From assembly GCF_021228125.1 (NCBI RefSeq), contig NZ_JAJQQS010000015.1:183162-247161 (forward strand): a stretch of 64,000 nt of DNA, in the 5' to 3' direction. Source of the stretch: Streptomyces albireticuli (GTDB lineage: Bacteria; Actinomycetota; Actinomycetes; Streptomycetales; Streptomycetaceae). Positions 52,124 through 61,017 of the stretch are shown here, piece by piece; position 1 is the stretch's first letter, and each line of letters opens with the position of its first letter. The notes beneath the pieces are model-generated. The model saw only the letters and a list, made by a program, of their open reading frames with translations, was not told the DNA's origin and searched no databases. A program made the translations under genes and the position numbers.

Positions 52124-53020
52124 TCAGCCCTCTTCCAGCACTTCCCGGATCACGTACCTGGCGTTGGCCGCCATCGCCGGGTTCGTCTCCCGGTAATACG
52201 GCAGCGCGACGAGCGCCTGCGAGAGCGTCCGCCCCCGGCCGCGCTTCCAGGTCGCGTCGTCCACACCGAGCGCCTCACGGAAGACCTCCCGCGCGCCTGC
52301 GGGCAGCAGGTTCCACGCGGGGAACAGGTCGCAGGCCGGATCGCCCGTTCCCATGCACCCGAAGTCGATGACCGAGGTGAGCCTGCCGCCGGCCACCAGG
52401 AGGTTGCCCGGCATCAGGTCGGCGTGCAGCCACACCGGTGGTCCGTTCCAGGCCGGAGCCCGCAGCGCGTCCTCCCAGACGGCCGCCACGGCGTCGCAGT
52501 CGACGCCTTCCTGAGGGATTCCGCGCAGCTCCTCGATCGCCGACCGGGTCTCCGCGTCGAGCGAGCCCAGCGGCCCGCCGCGGTGGGCACGCGGCGCCCC
52601 GGGCAGGGTGACGCCCCGCATGGCCGTCACGAACCCGGCAAGGTCGCCGGCCAATGCCAGGGGCTCGCTCAGCGCCCCCGCCTCGGGGTTCTCACCCGGC
52701 AGCCACCGGTACACCGACCAGGGCCACGGATAACCCTCGGCCGGCTCCCCGTTCCCGAGCGCCTCGGGAACGGCCGTGGGAAGCAACGGAGCGAGGCGGG
52801 ACAGCCACTCCCGCTCCAGCGCCAGGTCCCCGGCCCCGCCTTCCCGAAGCGGCAGCCGTACGGCCATCCCGTCGCCCAGCCGGTACACGGCGTTGACCGT
52901 GCCGCCGGACGGGAACCGCTCCACCGGCAGCCCCGCCCACCGCGGGAACCTCCCGGCGACCAGCCGCCGTACGAGGTCCTCGTCGAGAGGGCGGCCGGGG
53001 TACGTCTGTCCTGTGCTCAT
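52124..53020 (-). CDS. APH-like phosphotransferase
   Basis: A 298-residue aminoglycoside phosphotransferase-fold kinase. The Brenner motif is LHADLMPGNLLV (His-x-Asp) and the metal-binding Asp is in VIDFGCMGTGDPACD. An N-terminal ATP-binding region has FPSGGTVNAVYRLGDG. Substrate may be an aminoglycoside, macrolide or a small metabolite. No resistance context is seen. The ATG at 53020 is divergent from the 53300 gene across 279 bases. Confidence 0.83.
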   Translation of the reverse strand: MSTGQTYPGRPLDEDLVRRLVAGRFPRWAGLPVERFPSGGTVNAVYRLGDGMAVRLPLREGGAGDLALEREWLSRLAPLLPTAVPEALGNGEPAEGYPWPWSVYRWLPGENPEAGALSEPLALAGDLAGFVTAMRGVTLPGAPRAHRGGPLGSLDAETRSAIEELRGIPQEGVDCDAVAAVWEDALRAPAWNGPPVWLHADLMPGNLLVAGGRLTSVIDFGCMGTGDPACDLFPAWNLLPAGAREVFREALGVDDATWKRGRGRTLSQALVALPYYRETNPAMAANARYVIREVLEEG

Positions 53021-53299
53021 GGGCCGCCATCCGATCTCCGGACGCCCAAGGGCGTCAAACGCTTTTCCCAGGGCGCGAATCCCCGGCGCCGCCCCGAGTC
53101 GTCCCCGCCGCACTGGCCGAATCCCGAGGGACGCCGTTGCCAGGGGAGCGGGGACGGCTGGATGATCACCGGACGTAGCGACAGGAACACGTATGCGGAT
53201 CCCGTCGCCGCCACGGCATGCCCGCACGCACGACCGACCGGCCCCGCCGACCGTCATCGCCTCGCTTCCTATGCCCCTACCGCCCGAAATGGAGCCCAG

Positions 53300-53791
53300 G
53301 TGTCAGCTCGCACCTTCTTCCGCACCCTCACCGTGGCCGCCGCTACCGCGGCCCTCGGCGCCGCGCTGATCACGGGCGCGCAGGCCGCCACCCCGAGCAC
53401 GGCCGGCGCGCCGGAGGCCGCCCCCTCGGCGGTGGTGAAGCCCGGCGAGGAAAACCCCTTCCTGGGGATCGAACTCCAGGGCCTGAAGGCCGAGCGGCGG
53501 ATGATGTACCCGGCGGGCCACCCGGTGGCCTTCTGGGCGCTCGTCCTCGACGACGAGACCGCCGCGCGGCACTACAGGGGCGGCCAGTTCTTCGTCTACG
53601 CGCCCGCCACCGGCGAGTTCGGCAGCTTCCTCGACACGGACATCGTGGTGCGCACCGTCCGCGCCCCCCGGCAGGTCGTCATCGCCGACAGCGGATTCAT
53701 GCGCTCCCACCCGCGCGTGGAGGTCCGCTACGGCAACCCCGACCGCCCTGAGCGGGCCTTCACCGTCGCCACCGCGACCATCTGGATGTAG
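53300..53791 (+). CDS. Small secreted protein, 163 aa
   Basis: A 163-residue exported protein with a signal peptide (about 1-30, ending GAQA-AT). The mature region is beta-rich (GGQFFVYAPATGEFGSFLDT, VRTVRAPRQVVIAD). The GTG at 53300 follows GGAG at a 5-base distance; no in-frame ATG fits better. No Cys or known domain. A hairpin follows at 53823. Function not recognised. Confidence 0.65.
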   Translation: MSARTFFRTLTVAAATAALGAALITGAQAATPSTAGAPEAAPSAVVKPGEENPFLGIELQGLKAERRMMYPAGHPVAFWALVLDDETAARHYRGGQFFVYAPATGEFGSFLDTDIVVRTVRAPRQVVIADSGFMRSHPRVEVRYGNPDRPERAFTVATATIWM

Positions 53792-53822
53792 CACCCGCCG
53801 GGGCCGGTGACCGCCCCCGCGC

Positions 53823-53851
53823 GTGCCTCCCGGCAGGCGGCCGGGAGGCAC
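53823..53851 (+). terminator. 11-bp hairpin terminator
   Basis: GTGCCTCCCGG (53823-53833) pairs with CCGGGAGGCAC (53841-53851) around a 7-base loop, 32 bases past the stop of the 53300 gene. Confidence 0.7.
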
Positions 53852-54037
53852 ACGGCCCCGCCTTCCGTCACCCGTCACACGTCCGTCGCCGGAGCGGGTG
53901 CTCGCCCGTGCGAGTGATATATGGCCGACCGGTGACGGCGAACAACGGCCGCCGCGCCCCGGCACGCGACGATGCCCGGGTGGGGGTTCGTCCGCATCGG
54001 CCCCAGCCCATACCGTTTCTCCTTGCGTGGAGGCGCC

Positions 54038-54460
54038 GTGTACACCACCGAGCCAGTCGCCCTGACTCTTCGACCGTCCCCTCAGGAAGACCAGCTCGCC
54101 GAGGACTACGCCAGCGTCCTCGGCACCGTCTCCCGCATCGACCGGGCCGTCCGCGACGGCGCCTGGAACGCCGTCCGCGACGAACTCGACCAGCTCATCA
54201 GCGCCGCCGAGGACATGTGGTCCACCCTCTCCGAGCCGGACGACGGGGAGGAGAACGGCGACCACGAGCTGTACCAGGCGCCCGTGACCGTCACCGCCGA
54301 CCCCGCCACGGTCTGCCGGCTGATCGGCGTCTACGCCGAGCCCCACTCGATCGGCCATGTGCTCCACCCCACGGCGGGCCCGCGCGGCGCGGAGGGTGAG
54401 GACCCCTCGCTGCCCGCGCAGGAAGGGGCGCCGGAGGGACGGTCCGCGAGCTGCCCCTGA
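54038..54460 (+). CDS. Hypothetical protein, 140 aa
   Basis: A 140-residue acidic, helical protein (VSRIDRAVRDGAWNAVRDEL, ISAAEDMWSTLSEP) with a short C-terminal region around YQAPVTVTADPATVC. The GTG at 54038 is chosen because GTGGAGG lies 5 bases upstream. It precedes the SMI1/KNR4-like gene by 126 bases and may be its partner. No recognised domain. Confidence 0.5.
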   Translation: MYTTEPVALTLRPSPQEDQLAEDYASVLGTVSRIDRAVRDGAWNAVRDELDQLISAAEDMWSTLSEPDDGEENGDHELYQAPVTVTADPATVCRLIGVYAEPHSIGHVLHPTAGPRGAEGEDPSLPAQEGAPEGRSASCP

Positions 54461-54586
54461 CCCCCGTGGCTCTTGCCCGGACCCGCCGCCCTTGACCGCC
54501 CTTTGGGGGGTTTCGGGCGGACATGTGTGACATGGTGAAGGGGAACGGCGCCCGGCCTCCCGCCGGCGCCGGCGGGAGGGGGCGAC

Positions 54587-55243
54587 ATGAGTGCTGGGAC
54601 CGCGCGTGAGGACCGTGCGGGCGGGGCGGGGCCGTCCGGATTCGCCGGCGTCCGCCGCCTGATGCCCCCGCACGCGAACGCGGGGGAGAGCGTCGACTGG
54701 GCGGCCGCCGAGCGGGCCTGGGGCACCACCTTCCCCCGTGACTACGTCACCTTCATGGCCGAGTACGGCGAAGGCACCATCAGCGACTTCCTGTACGTGC
54801 TCCAGCCCTTGCCGTCCCCGTACTGGACCGATCCGGACAGCGGCATGCGCGCGGAGACCGGCACCGCCGGAGAACTCCTCACGGCGGTGCCCCGCACGCC
54901 CGGCTCCGACCTGCCGCCGGACGGCGTCATCGCCTGGGGCGTCACCTCCGGCTCCGACCTCCTGTGCTGGCTGACCACGAACCCCGACCCGGACCGCTGG
55001 CCCGTCGTCGTCCTCGACCGGAACGCCTCCGCGCCGGTGCGGGTGCACGACTGCGGGATGACGGAGTTCCTCCGCCGCCTCTTCCTCGCCGCCTTCGACA
55101 AATGCCCGCTGAGCGGCACCCGGCTCTGGGGCGAGCCCGCCCCCAAGTTCCTGCACTGCCGCGAGGAACAGCGGATCTGGGACGCGGGCATCGACCCGTG
55201 GATCACGGTTCCGGGCCCGACGCCCCCGCCGCCCGGCACATGA
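54587..55243 (+). CDS. SMI1/KNR4-domain protein
   Basis: A 218-residue protein of the SMI1/KNR4 (SUKH) group: WAAAERAWGTTFPRDYVTFM near the start, then YGEGTISDFLYVLQP and WGVTSGSDLLCWLT. SUKH proteins often act as immunity proteins to polymorphic toxins, but stand-alone copies are common. No toxin gene is adjacent. It is followed by a 15-bp tandem repeat. Confidence 0.75.
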   Translation: MSAGTAREDRAGGAGPSGFAGVRRLMPPHANAGESVDWAAAERAWGTTFPRDYVTFMAEYGEGTISDFLYVLQPLPSPYWTDPDSGMRAETGTAGELLTAVPRTPGSDLPPDGVIAWGVTSGSDLLCWLTTNPDPDRWPVVVLDRNASAPVRVHDCGMTEFLRRLFLAAFDKCPLSGTRLWGEPAPKFLHCREEQRIWDAGIDPWITVPGPTPPPPGT

Positions 55244-55312
55244 CGTACCGACTCCTGACCGACTCCTGGCGTACCGACTCCTGACGTACCGGCACCTGAC
55301 GTACTGGGCCCC
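55241..55312. repeat. Tandem 15-bp repeats between the SUKH gene and the oxidase gene
   Basis: Four to five units of TGACGTACCGACTCC (first at 55241), one of them shortened by four bases and the last two diverged. It starts at the stop codon of the SUKH-like gene and lies about 90 bases upstream of the oxidase start. Confidence 0.65.
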
Positions 55313-55398
55313 GGCGCATGGCCGTCCCTCCCGCCCCAGGGGCATTCTCGGTCGACGGTGACCGACCGGAGCGGCGCATCGTAGAGAGGCCCAGGGGC

Positions 55399-57081
55399 AT
55401 GCTGAACAGACGAACCATCCTGACCGGCGCGGCGGCGGCCGCCGGTGCCGCCGGTGCGTCCGCCCTGGGAACGGGCCCGGCGTCCGCCGCCCCCACCGGT
55501 GGAGCCGTCCCTCCTGCCGCGGCCGATGCCACCGGGCCCGCCGTGGCCGTCCTGCCCGAAGACCCGCGCTACGCCGCCCTGACCGTCGGCAACAACACCC
55601 GCTGGACCGCACGGCCCGAATCCGTACGCCTCGTGCGGACCACCGAACAGGTCGTCCGGGTGGTCCAGGAGGCCGTGCGCGGCGGCAAGCGGCTGTCCGT
55701 GCGCGGCGGCGGCCACTGCTACGCGGACTTCGTCTTCCACCCCGACGTCCGGATCGTCATCGACATGTCCGCCATGGACCAGGTCTCCTACGACGCGCCG
55801 CGCAGGGCCTTCGCCGTCGAGGCCGGTGCCACCCTCCTGCACGTCTACGAATCCCTCTACCGGGGCTGGGGCGTGGGCCTGCCCGGCGGCTCCTGCTATT
55901 CGGTCGGCGTCGGCGGACACATCAGCGGCGGGGGCTACGGGATGCTCTCCCGCCGCCACGGGCTCACCGTCGACCACCTCTACGCCGTCGAGGTCGTCGT
56001 GGTGGGCGCGGACGGCACCGCCCGCCCCGTGATCGCCACCCGTGAACCGGACGACCCCCACCGCGACCTCTGGTGGGCGCACACCGGAGGCGGCGGGGGC
56101 AATTTCGGCGTGATCACCCGCTACTGGTTCCGCACACCGGGCGCCACCGGGGACGACCCCGCGCGCCAGCTGATGCGCCCGCCCGGAGAGGTCTATGTGA
56201 GCGCGCTCTCCCTGCCGTGGAACAAGCTCGACAAGACCGGCTTCACCACCCTCGTGAAGAACTTCGGCGACTGGCACGAGCGGCACGTCGACCCCGGCTC
56301 GCCCTACGCCTCGCTGTGCAGCTTCCTGATGCTCAACCACCGCTCGCACGACAGCGTGGGCATGCTCACCCAGATGGACGCCTCCGTGCCCGGCGCCCGG
56401 CAGCTCGTCGACGACCATATCGGAGCGATCACCTCCGGCCTTGGCGTGGAACCCCGGCCGCTGAGCCGGCCCGCGGGCGAACAGGGGCCGTTACCCGCCT
56501 TCTTCACCCCACGACGTCTGCCATGGCTCACCTCCGTGAAACTCCTCGGCACCAACAACCCCACCCTCACCAGTCCGACGCTGCGCGCCGCCCATAAGTC
56601 GGCCTATATGCGCAAGGGCTTCGACCCGGCGCAGACCGTGGCCCTGTACCGGCACCTGACCCGCACCGACCTGCAGAACCCCGACTCCATGGTGGTGCTG
56701 CTGTCCTACGGCGGCAGGATCAACACCGTCCGTCCGGCCGACACCGCCGCCGCCCAGCGCGACTCCGTCTTCAAGGCCCTCTTCCAGAGCTTCTGGTCCG
56801 ACGAGGGCGAGGACGCCCGGAACCTGGCCTGGACCCGCGAGGCGTACACCGACGTCTTCTCCGCGACCGGCGGCTATCCCGTCCCCGGCCCCGCCACCGA
56901 CGGCTGCTACGTCAACTACCCGGACAGCGACATCACCGACCCGCGGCACAACACCTCGGGGGTGCCCTGGTACACGCTCTACTACAAGGACAACTACCCG
57001 CGCCTCCAGAAGGTCAAGGCCGCCTACGACCCCCGCGACGTCTTCCGGCACTCACAGTCCATAGGCCTCCCCCGGCCCTAG
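55399..57081 (+). CDS. Tat-exported berberine-bridge-type FAD oxidase
   Basis: A 560-residue flavoenzyme. The twin-arginine signal is NRRTILTG at 3-10 with cleavage near residue 31. The FAD domain has His106 (VRGGGHCYAD) and Cys166 (GGSCYSVGVGGHISGGGYG), which suggests bicovalent attachment of FAD through His and Cys. The BBE tail is near the C-terminus (DGCYVNYPDSDI, WYTLYYKDNYPRLQKVKAAYDP). Members oxidise sugars or cyclise alkaloid-like products. Its last 30 bases overlap the tail of the convergent ferritin-like gene. Confidence 0.9.
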   Translation: MLNRRTILTGAAAAAGAAGASALGTGPASAAPTGGAVPPAAADATGPAVAVLPEDPRYAALTVGNNTRWTARPESVRLVRTTEQVVRVVQEAVRGGKRLSVRGGGHCYADFVFHPDVRIVIDMSAMDQVSYDAPRRAFAVEAGATLLHVYESLYRGWGVGLPGGSCYSVGVGGHISGGGYGMLSRRHGLTVDHLYAVEVVVVGADGTARPVIATREPDDPHRDLWWAHTGGGGGNFGVITRYWFRTPGATGDDPARQLMRPPGEVYVSALSLPWNKLDKTGFTTLVKNFGDWHERHVDPGSPYASLCSFLMLNHRSHDSVGMLTQMDASVPGARQLVDDHIGAITSGLGVEPRPLSRPAGEQGPLPAFFTPRRLPWLTSVKLLGTNNPTLTSPTLRAAHKSAYMRKGFDPAQTVALYRHLTRTDLQNPDSMVVLLSYGGRINTVRPADTAAAQRDSVFKALFQSFWSDEGEDARNLAWTREAYTDVFSATGGYPVPGPATDGCYVNYPDSDITDPRHNTSGVPWYTLYYKDNYPRLQKVKAAYDPRDVFRHSQSIGLPRP

Positions 57082-58245
57082 GGCGGGGGCCGCGAGCAGC
57101 CCGCGCACGCGGTCGAGCAGCTCGTCGGTGATCTCGTACGTGGCACTCGCGTACAGGCCCCGCGCGCGCTTCTCGGGGTCGGGGTGCGGATTGCGGTAGA
57201 GCCGCTCGGCGAGGTCGCGCAGCTCCAGCATGGTGGGGACGGCGGCCCGCAGGGCGGCCGGGTCCTTGGTGAAGGCGTCCTCCAGGACGCACAGCAGGCG
57301 GGCGTACACCTCGTTGAAACGGTCGGCGGCCTGCCGCACGGCGCCGCCCGGGGGGTAGTGCGCGGCCTTGGCCTCGGGATCGATGGGGTAGACGGCGGCC
57401 CGGTCGACGTCGAGCGCGGGGCCGGTCGGGCCGGAGGCCGGGGTGTCGTGCGGGCCGTAGCGCCGCTCCTGGAGGAGCTCGTCGAACCGGAAGTAGTGGG
57501 CGGGCTCCCGGGCCTCCCCGAAGAGCAGGTCGTCCGTGTTGTAGATGGTCCGGCTGACCCCTTCGCCCTGCTCGGTGACGACCCTGAAGGCGGTGAGCGC
57601 GGAGGACAGATCCGAGACCCTGAACACCTCGCCGCCCGAGTTGTAGAAGTGCTCCGGGCCGATCTGCCTCCCCGGGTCGCCGGTGAAGAGCGCCTTCTCA
57701 CCCAGCTCCTCCGTCAGCCGGACCAGCCCGGTCCGGATGGTCGCGTAGAACTGCCCGATGGACGTCCAGCCCTCGTCGTCCGCCACGGAGGGGTGACCGG
57801 GCGGCTCGGCGACGTACTCCGGGCGCTCGATGTGGAGGAACGTCCGCAGCGCCTCGGTGCCGAAGTGCCGCAGGGCGATGGGGATCCTGTCCCGGCTGTA
57901 GGGCAGCCTGGCGGGGTAGCCGGTGACGAACCGGGAGTGGGCGACCAGGGGGGTGCCGCCGACCGCGTTCAGCAGATTGGCGACGAGCGTCATATGGAGC
58001 ATCTCTTCCAGCACCACGGCCCGGACGGCATAGAAGGCGGGGCGGTTGGTCCCGGGGCGCAGGGTGTACATCGCCGTGAGGTAGGGCGGGATGGTGAGGT
58101 GCTCCAGCGTCAGCGCGGCCTGGAGGAACAGACGCAGCTCCTCGGGGTTGCGCGGCACGTGGAACGGCGGCTCCACGACCACCGCCAGCTCCGTGGCGAG
58201 GTCGGACGGCGACGGCGCGGCGGCCGGTACCCGGGCGGTCGTCAC
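57052..58245 (-). CDS. Ferritin-like (VioB/PF12902-type) protein
   Basis: A 397-residue protein whose first 200 residues match the ferritin-like domain of PF12902: FLQAALTLEHLTIPPYLTAM and VLEEMLHMTLVANLLNAVGG give the helix residues for a metal site. The C-terminal half is helical and unassigned. Such domains occur in VioB and in stand-alone proteins next to oxidoreductases. The GTG at 58245 follows AGGAGG at a 7-base distance. It is the last gene of the operon with the GMC enzyme. Confidence 0.85.
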   Translation of the reverse strand: MTTARVPAAAPSPSDLATELAVVVEPPFHVPRNPEELRLFLQAALTLEHLTIPPYLTAMYTLRPGTNRPAFYAVRAVVLEEMLHMTLVANLLNAVGGTPLVAHSRFVTGYPARLPYSRDRIPIALRHFGTEALRTFLHIERPEYVAEPPGHPSVADDEGWTSIGQFYATIRTGLVRLTEELGEKALFTGDPGRQIGPEHFYNSGGEVFRVSDLSSALTAFRVVTEQGEGVSRTIYNTDDLLFGEAREPAHYFRFDELLQERRYGPHDTPASGPTGPALDVDRAAVYPIDPEAKAAHYPPGGAVRQAADRFNEVYARLLCVLEDAFTKDPAALRAAVPTMLELRDLAERLYRNPHPDPEKRARGLYASATYEITDELLDRVRGLLAAPALGPGEAYGL

Positions 58246-60254
58246 GGTCGTACCTCCTGGTGCGGGCGGCTGTGCGGGGACGGCGCCGGGCCGGGGACGT
58301 GGCCGGAGGCGGCGTCGGTGCCGCCTCCGCCGCCCGTCCGGACGGTCACCGGCCGGTGCAGCTCGGTGAGATCGCGGTGGATCTGCTCGCTGCTGCGCAG
58401 GGCGAGCGCGGCCATGGTCAGCGAGGGGTTGGAGGTGCCGACGGACGGCATGCTGCCGCAGCCGACGGCGTAGAGGTTGGGGTGGTCCCAGCAGCGCTGC
58501 CAGTGGTCGACCACGGAGGTGTCCCGAGAGTCGCCCATGATGTGGGTACCGGCTCCGTGCCCCGCGCCGTTGAAGGTGAAGTCCTGTCCCTCGAAGCGGA
58601 AGTGGCCCGGGGAGAAGGGGCCCGGTCCGTACACCGTGCGGTCCTCGGCCTCCAGCAGGCCGAAGACGCGGTCGGAGACGGCCTTGGCCGCGGCCATGCC
58701 GCGCTTCAGCCGGTCGGAGAGGTCGTAGGTGATGACCGGCCGGGGGTTGCCGAGCCGGTCGCGGTGGCGGGGGTCGACGGTGACCCGGTTCCGGCCCTCG
58801 GCCTCCTGCTCCAGCTCGAACTGCAAGCTGAACTGACGGCCGATGCCGTCGCCCAGCCTGCGGCGCAGCTCCTTGCCGAACACGCCTCTTCCGCGCGGCT
58901 GTCCGGAGTCTCCCGGGATGCCGAGCAGCCGGGCGACATCGCTCCCCGGGGAGGCCGCGGGCCAGCTCCATCCCCAGTTGGCGATCTCGATACGGAACGG
59001 GGCGCGCCGCCTCCGGGCCGGTCCGGTGCGGAAGCTCTCCACGCCCGAGGTGGAGGCGGGGCCGCGGAAGGGGCCCACCGGGTGTTTCATCAGCCCCCAG
59101 GTCAGCAGCACCGGGTGGTCCATGAGATTGCGCCCCACCTGGCCGCTGTGCTCGGCGAGCCGTGACACCAGGAGCAGCTTGGCGTTCTCGATCGCGTGCG
59201 CGGCGAGGACGACGATGTCGGCCTCGGCGGTGTGCGTGGTGTGCACGGGGGCGGCGGGATCGTCGTAGGCCTGGTACTCGACGCCCATGGCGCGGCCGGT
59301 CCCGTCGGCCAGGACCCGGCTGACGACGGCCCGGGTGACGAGCGTGACCCGGCTGTCCCAGGTGGCCTGGGTCTTGAGGGGGTTGTATTTGGCCTGCACG
59401 GGACAGATGGGCACGCAGGAGGCGTTGCCGACGCACCGCTCCCCGTAGTTGGGCAGGCCCGCCGCTCCGGCCGGGCGGTAGCCTCGCCCGCCGTCGTACC
59501 GGGCGTCGGGGACGCTGTTGCGGGCGTGCGGGGTGGTGACGACCCGCAGGGTGGTGCCGGGGGAGTCCGCCGACTCACGGACGGGGACGCCGTCGAGCTT
59601 CGCGGCGACGACGTCGTCGAGATAGCTGCGGGGGATCCTGTGCATCGGGTAGACGTAGCCCTCGGGGAAGGGCAGGCCGATGGCCTCGGACTGTTCCTGG
59701 GCGTCCCCCGCGACGCCCAGTTCCCGCTCGGCCGCGCGGTAGTGGCCCTCCAGGTCGGCGTAGCCGAGGGGCCAGTCGCGGCCGTATCCGAATTTCCGGC
59801 GGACGGCGAAGTCCTCCGGGTGCATACGGGGGGTCAGGCCGAGCCAGTGCATGACCGTGCCGCCGTTGGCGCGCAGATAGTCGGAGCCGTACGGGAGGGC
59901 GCCGTTCTGCACGAAATAGCCGTGGGCGCGGAATCCGCCTTCCGGCAGGCCGGCGAGGTCGAGGACATCGGGGGAAGGGGCGGCGGCATTGGGCCGGTAG
60001 GGGGAATTGGGCACTTTGGCGGCGGCCGCGTAGTAGGTGTTCATGGCGTCGAGGTGGCCGGGCCAGGTGTCGAGGGTGCCGGTGCCGGCTTCCAGGACGA
60101 GGACGCGCCAGCCCTGGTCGCCCAGCCGTTTGGCGACCAGCGTGCCGGAGAGTCCGGCGCCGACGACGATCACGTCGAACCGCCGGGTGTGGTGGGGCGG
60201 GGCGGCCCGGTGGCCGCCGGCCGGCTGCCCGCCGGGGCGCGGGTAGGCATTCAT
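58242..60254 (-). CDS. GMC-type FAD oxidoreductase, large subunit
   Basis: A 670-residue GMC flavoenzyme: VIVVGAGLSGTLVAKRLG at 29-46, a Cys-rich segment CVGNASCVPICPVQAKYNP, a GAGTHIMGD motif and the C-terminal GCGSMPSVGTSNPSLTMAAL. It resembles dehydrogenase large subunits of the sorbitol/gluconate type and oxidises an alcohol, probably a sugar or polyol. There is no signal peptide. It overlaps both the small subunit stop and the ferritin-like start, so the three form one operon. Confidence 0.9.
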   Translation of the reverse strand: MNAYPRPGGQPAGGHRAAPPHHTRRFDVIVVGAGLSGTLVAKRLGDQGWRVLVLEAGTGTLDTWPGHLDAMNTYYAAAAKVPNSPYRPNAAAPSPDVLDLAGLPEGGFRAHGYFVQNGALPYGSDYLRANGGTVMHWLGLTPRMHPEDFAVRRKFGYGRDWPLGYADLEGHYRAAERELGVAGDAQEQSEAIGLPFPEGYVYPMHRIPRSYLDDVVAAKLDGVPVRESADSPGTTLRVVTTPHARNSVPDARYDGGRGYRPAGAAGLPNYGERCVGNASCVPICPVQAKYNPLKTQATWDSRVTLVTRAVVSRVLADGTGRAMGVEYQAYDDPAAPVHTTHTAEADIVVLAAHAIENAKLLLVSRLAEHSGQVGRNLMDHPVLLTWGLMKHPVGPFRGPASTSGVESFRTGPARRRRAPFRIEIANWGWSWPAASPGSDVARLLGIPGDSGQPRGRGVFGKELRRRLGDGIGRQFSLQFELEQEAEGRNRVTVDPRHRDRLGNPRPVITYDLSDRLKRGMAAAKAVSDRVFGLLEAEDRTVYGPGPFSPGHFRFEGQDFTFNGAGHGAGTHIMGDSRDTSVVDHWQRCWDHPNLYAVGCGSMPSVGTSNPSLTMAALALRSSEQIHRDLTELHRPVTVRTGGGGGTDAASGHVPGPAPSPHSRPHQEVRP

Positions 60255-60838
60255 GCGGTGTTCCCTTCGCGCTCCTCTTCGAGCTCCCCTTCGCGCTTCG
60301 TCTCCGGCTTCTCCACGGGCCGTTCCGGCGCGGCGGCGCGGGGGACCGGCGGGGCGCCGGGCGGTGGCTCGGACCAGGTGCCGAAGCCCGGAGCCTTGGC
60401 ACCGGCCGGATGACCGTGGAAGGTCCGCCAGACCAGGCCCTCCGTATACGCCTCGGGCGAGGCGGTGAACGGGGCGTTGGCCTTCTCCCGGCCGAGGGCC
60501 GAGTGGACGGACCTGGCGAGCTGCGGCCAGACGCCGAGGTACCAGAGGTGGGCGATCGCGCGGGCGATGTCGCGGGAGGTCTCGCCCTCGAGCCGGTCGG
60601 GGTCGCCGCCGGCCGCGTCGAGCTCGCCGAGGAAGCGCTCGAACGCCTCGGGGCCCACCTGGTCGAGCGCCGTCTCCAGATACAGCGCGGCCATGCCCGT
60701 GGCGTGCAGGTCGAAGGAGTCGAAGCCGGTCAGCCGGACGGAGACGTCGACGAAGCCGTCCACCGCCGGGAGGGAAGGGGGAGTGGGAGTGGGGAGTGCG
60801 GGGAGCGAAGGGGGAGAAGTCGTGCGGTGCGGCGCCAT
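60251..60838 (-). CDS. FAD-linked sorbitol dehydrogenase-type small subunit
   Basis: A 195-residue protein matching the small subunit family of membrane FAD sorbitol dehydrogenases (PF12318): VRLTGFDSFDLHATGMAALY, IAHLWYLGVWPQLARS, GLVWRTFHGHPAGAKAPGFG. It would assist the GMC subunit. Usual members have a Tat signal, but the start here is Pro/Ser-rich without twin Arg, so export is doubtful. The tail is Glu-rich. First gene of the operon. Confidence 0.82.
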   Translation of the reverse strand: MAPHRTTSPPSLPALPTPTPPSLPAVDGFVDVSVRLTGFDSFDLHATGMAALYLETALDQVGPEAFERFLGELDAAGGDPDRLEGETSRDIARAIAHLWYLGVWPQLARSVHSALGREKANAPFTASPEAYTEGLVWRTFHGHPAGAKAPGFGTWSEPPPGAPPVPRAAAPERPVEKPETKREGELEEEREGNTA

Positions 60839-60917
60839 CCGTGACCACCCATCTTGGGACCAGGCGCCTTTTCTATCGGAGACTTCCGGGGCCGGAGAAG
60901 GGGGAATGAACTCGCTT

Positions 60918-60931
60918 CACTCGTAAGAGTG
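60918..60931. promoter_or_regulatory. Small palindrome upstream of the GMC operon
   Basis: CACTC-GTAA-GAGTG at 60918-60931, 80 bases upstream of the small subunit start, flanked by GCTT and TTCGC. It may be an operator or part of the promoter; weakly supported. Confidence 0.3.
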
Positions 60932-61017
60932 TTCGCAGAATCGTTTATCCATGGGGGAGGTAATTCCTCCGGTTTTCCGGGGCGGGTCGCCGGACCGGCT
61001 CCCCGCCCGGGAACGGC

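Noticed and set aside
54587..55243. Immunity gene of a polymorphic toxin system
   Set aside because: The SUKH fold fits, but no toxin, Rhs, WXG100 or secretion gene lies nearby.
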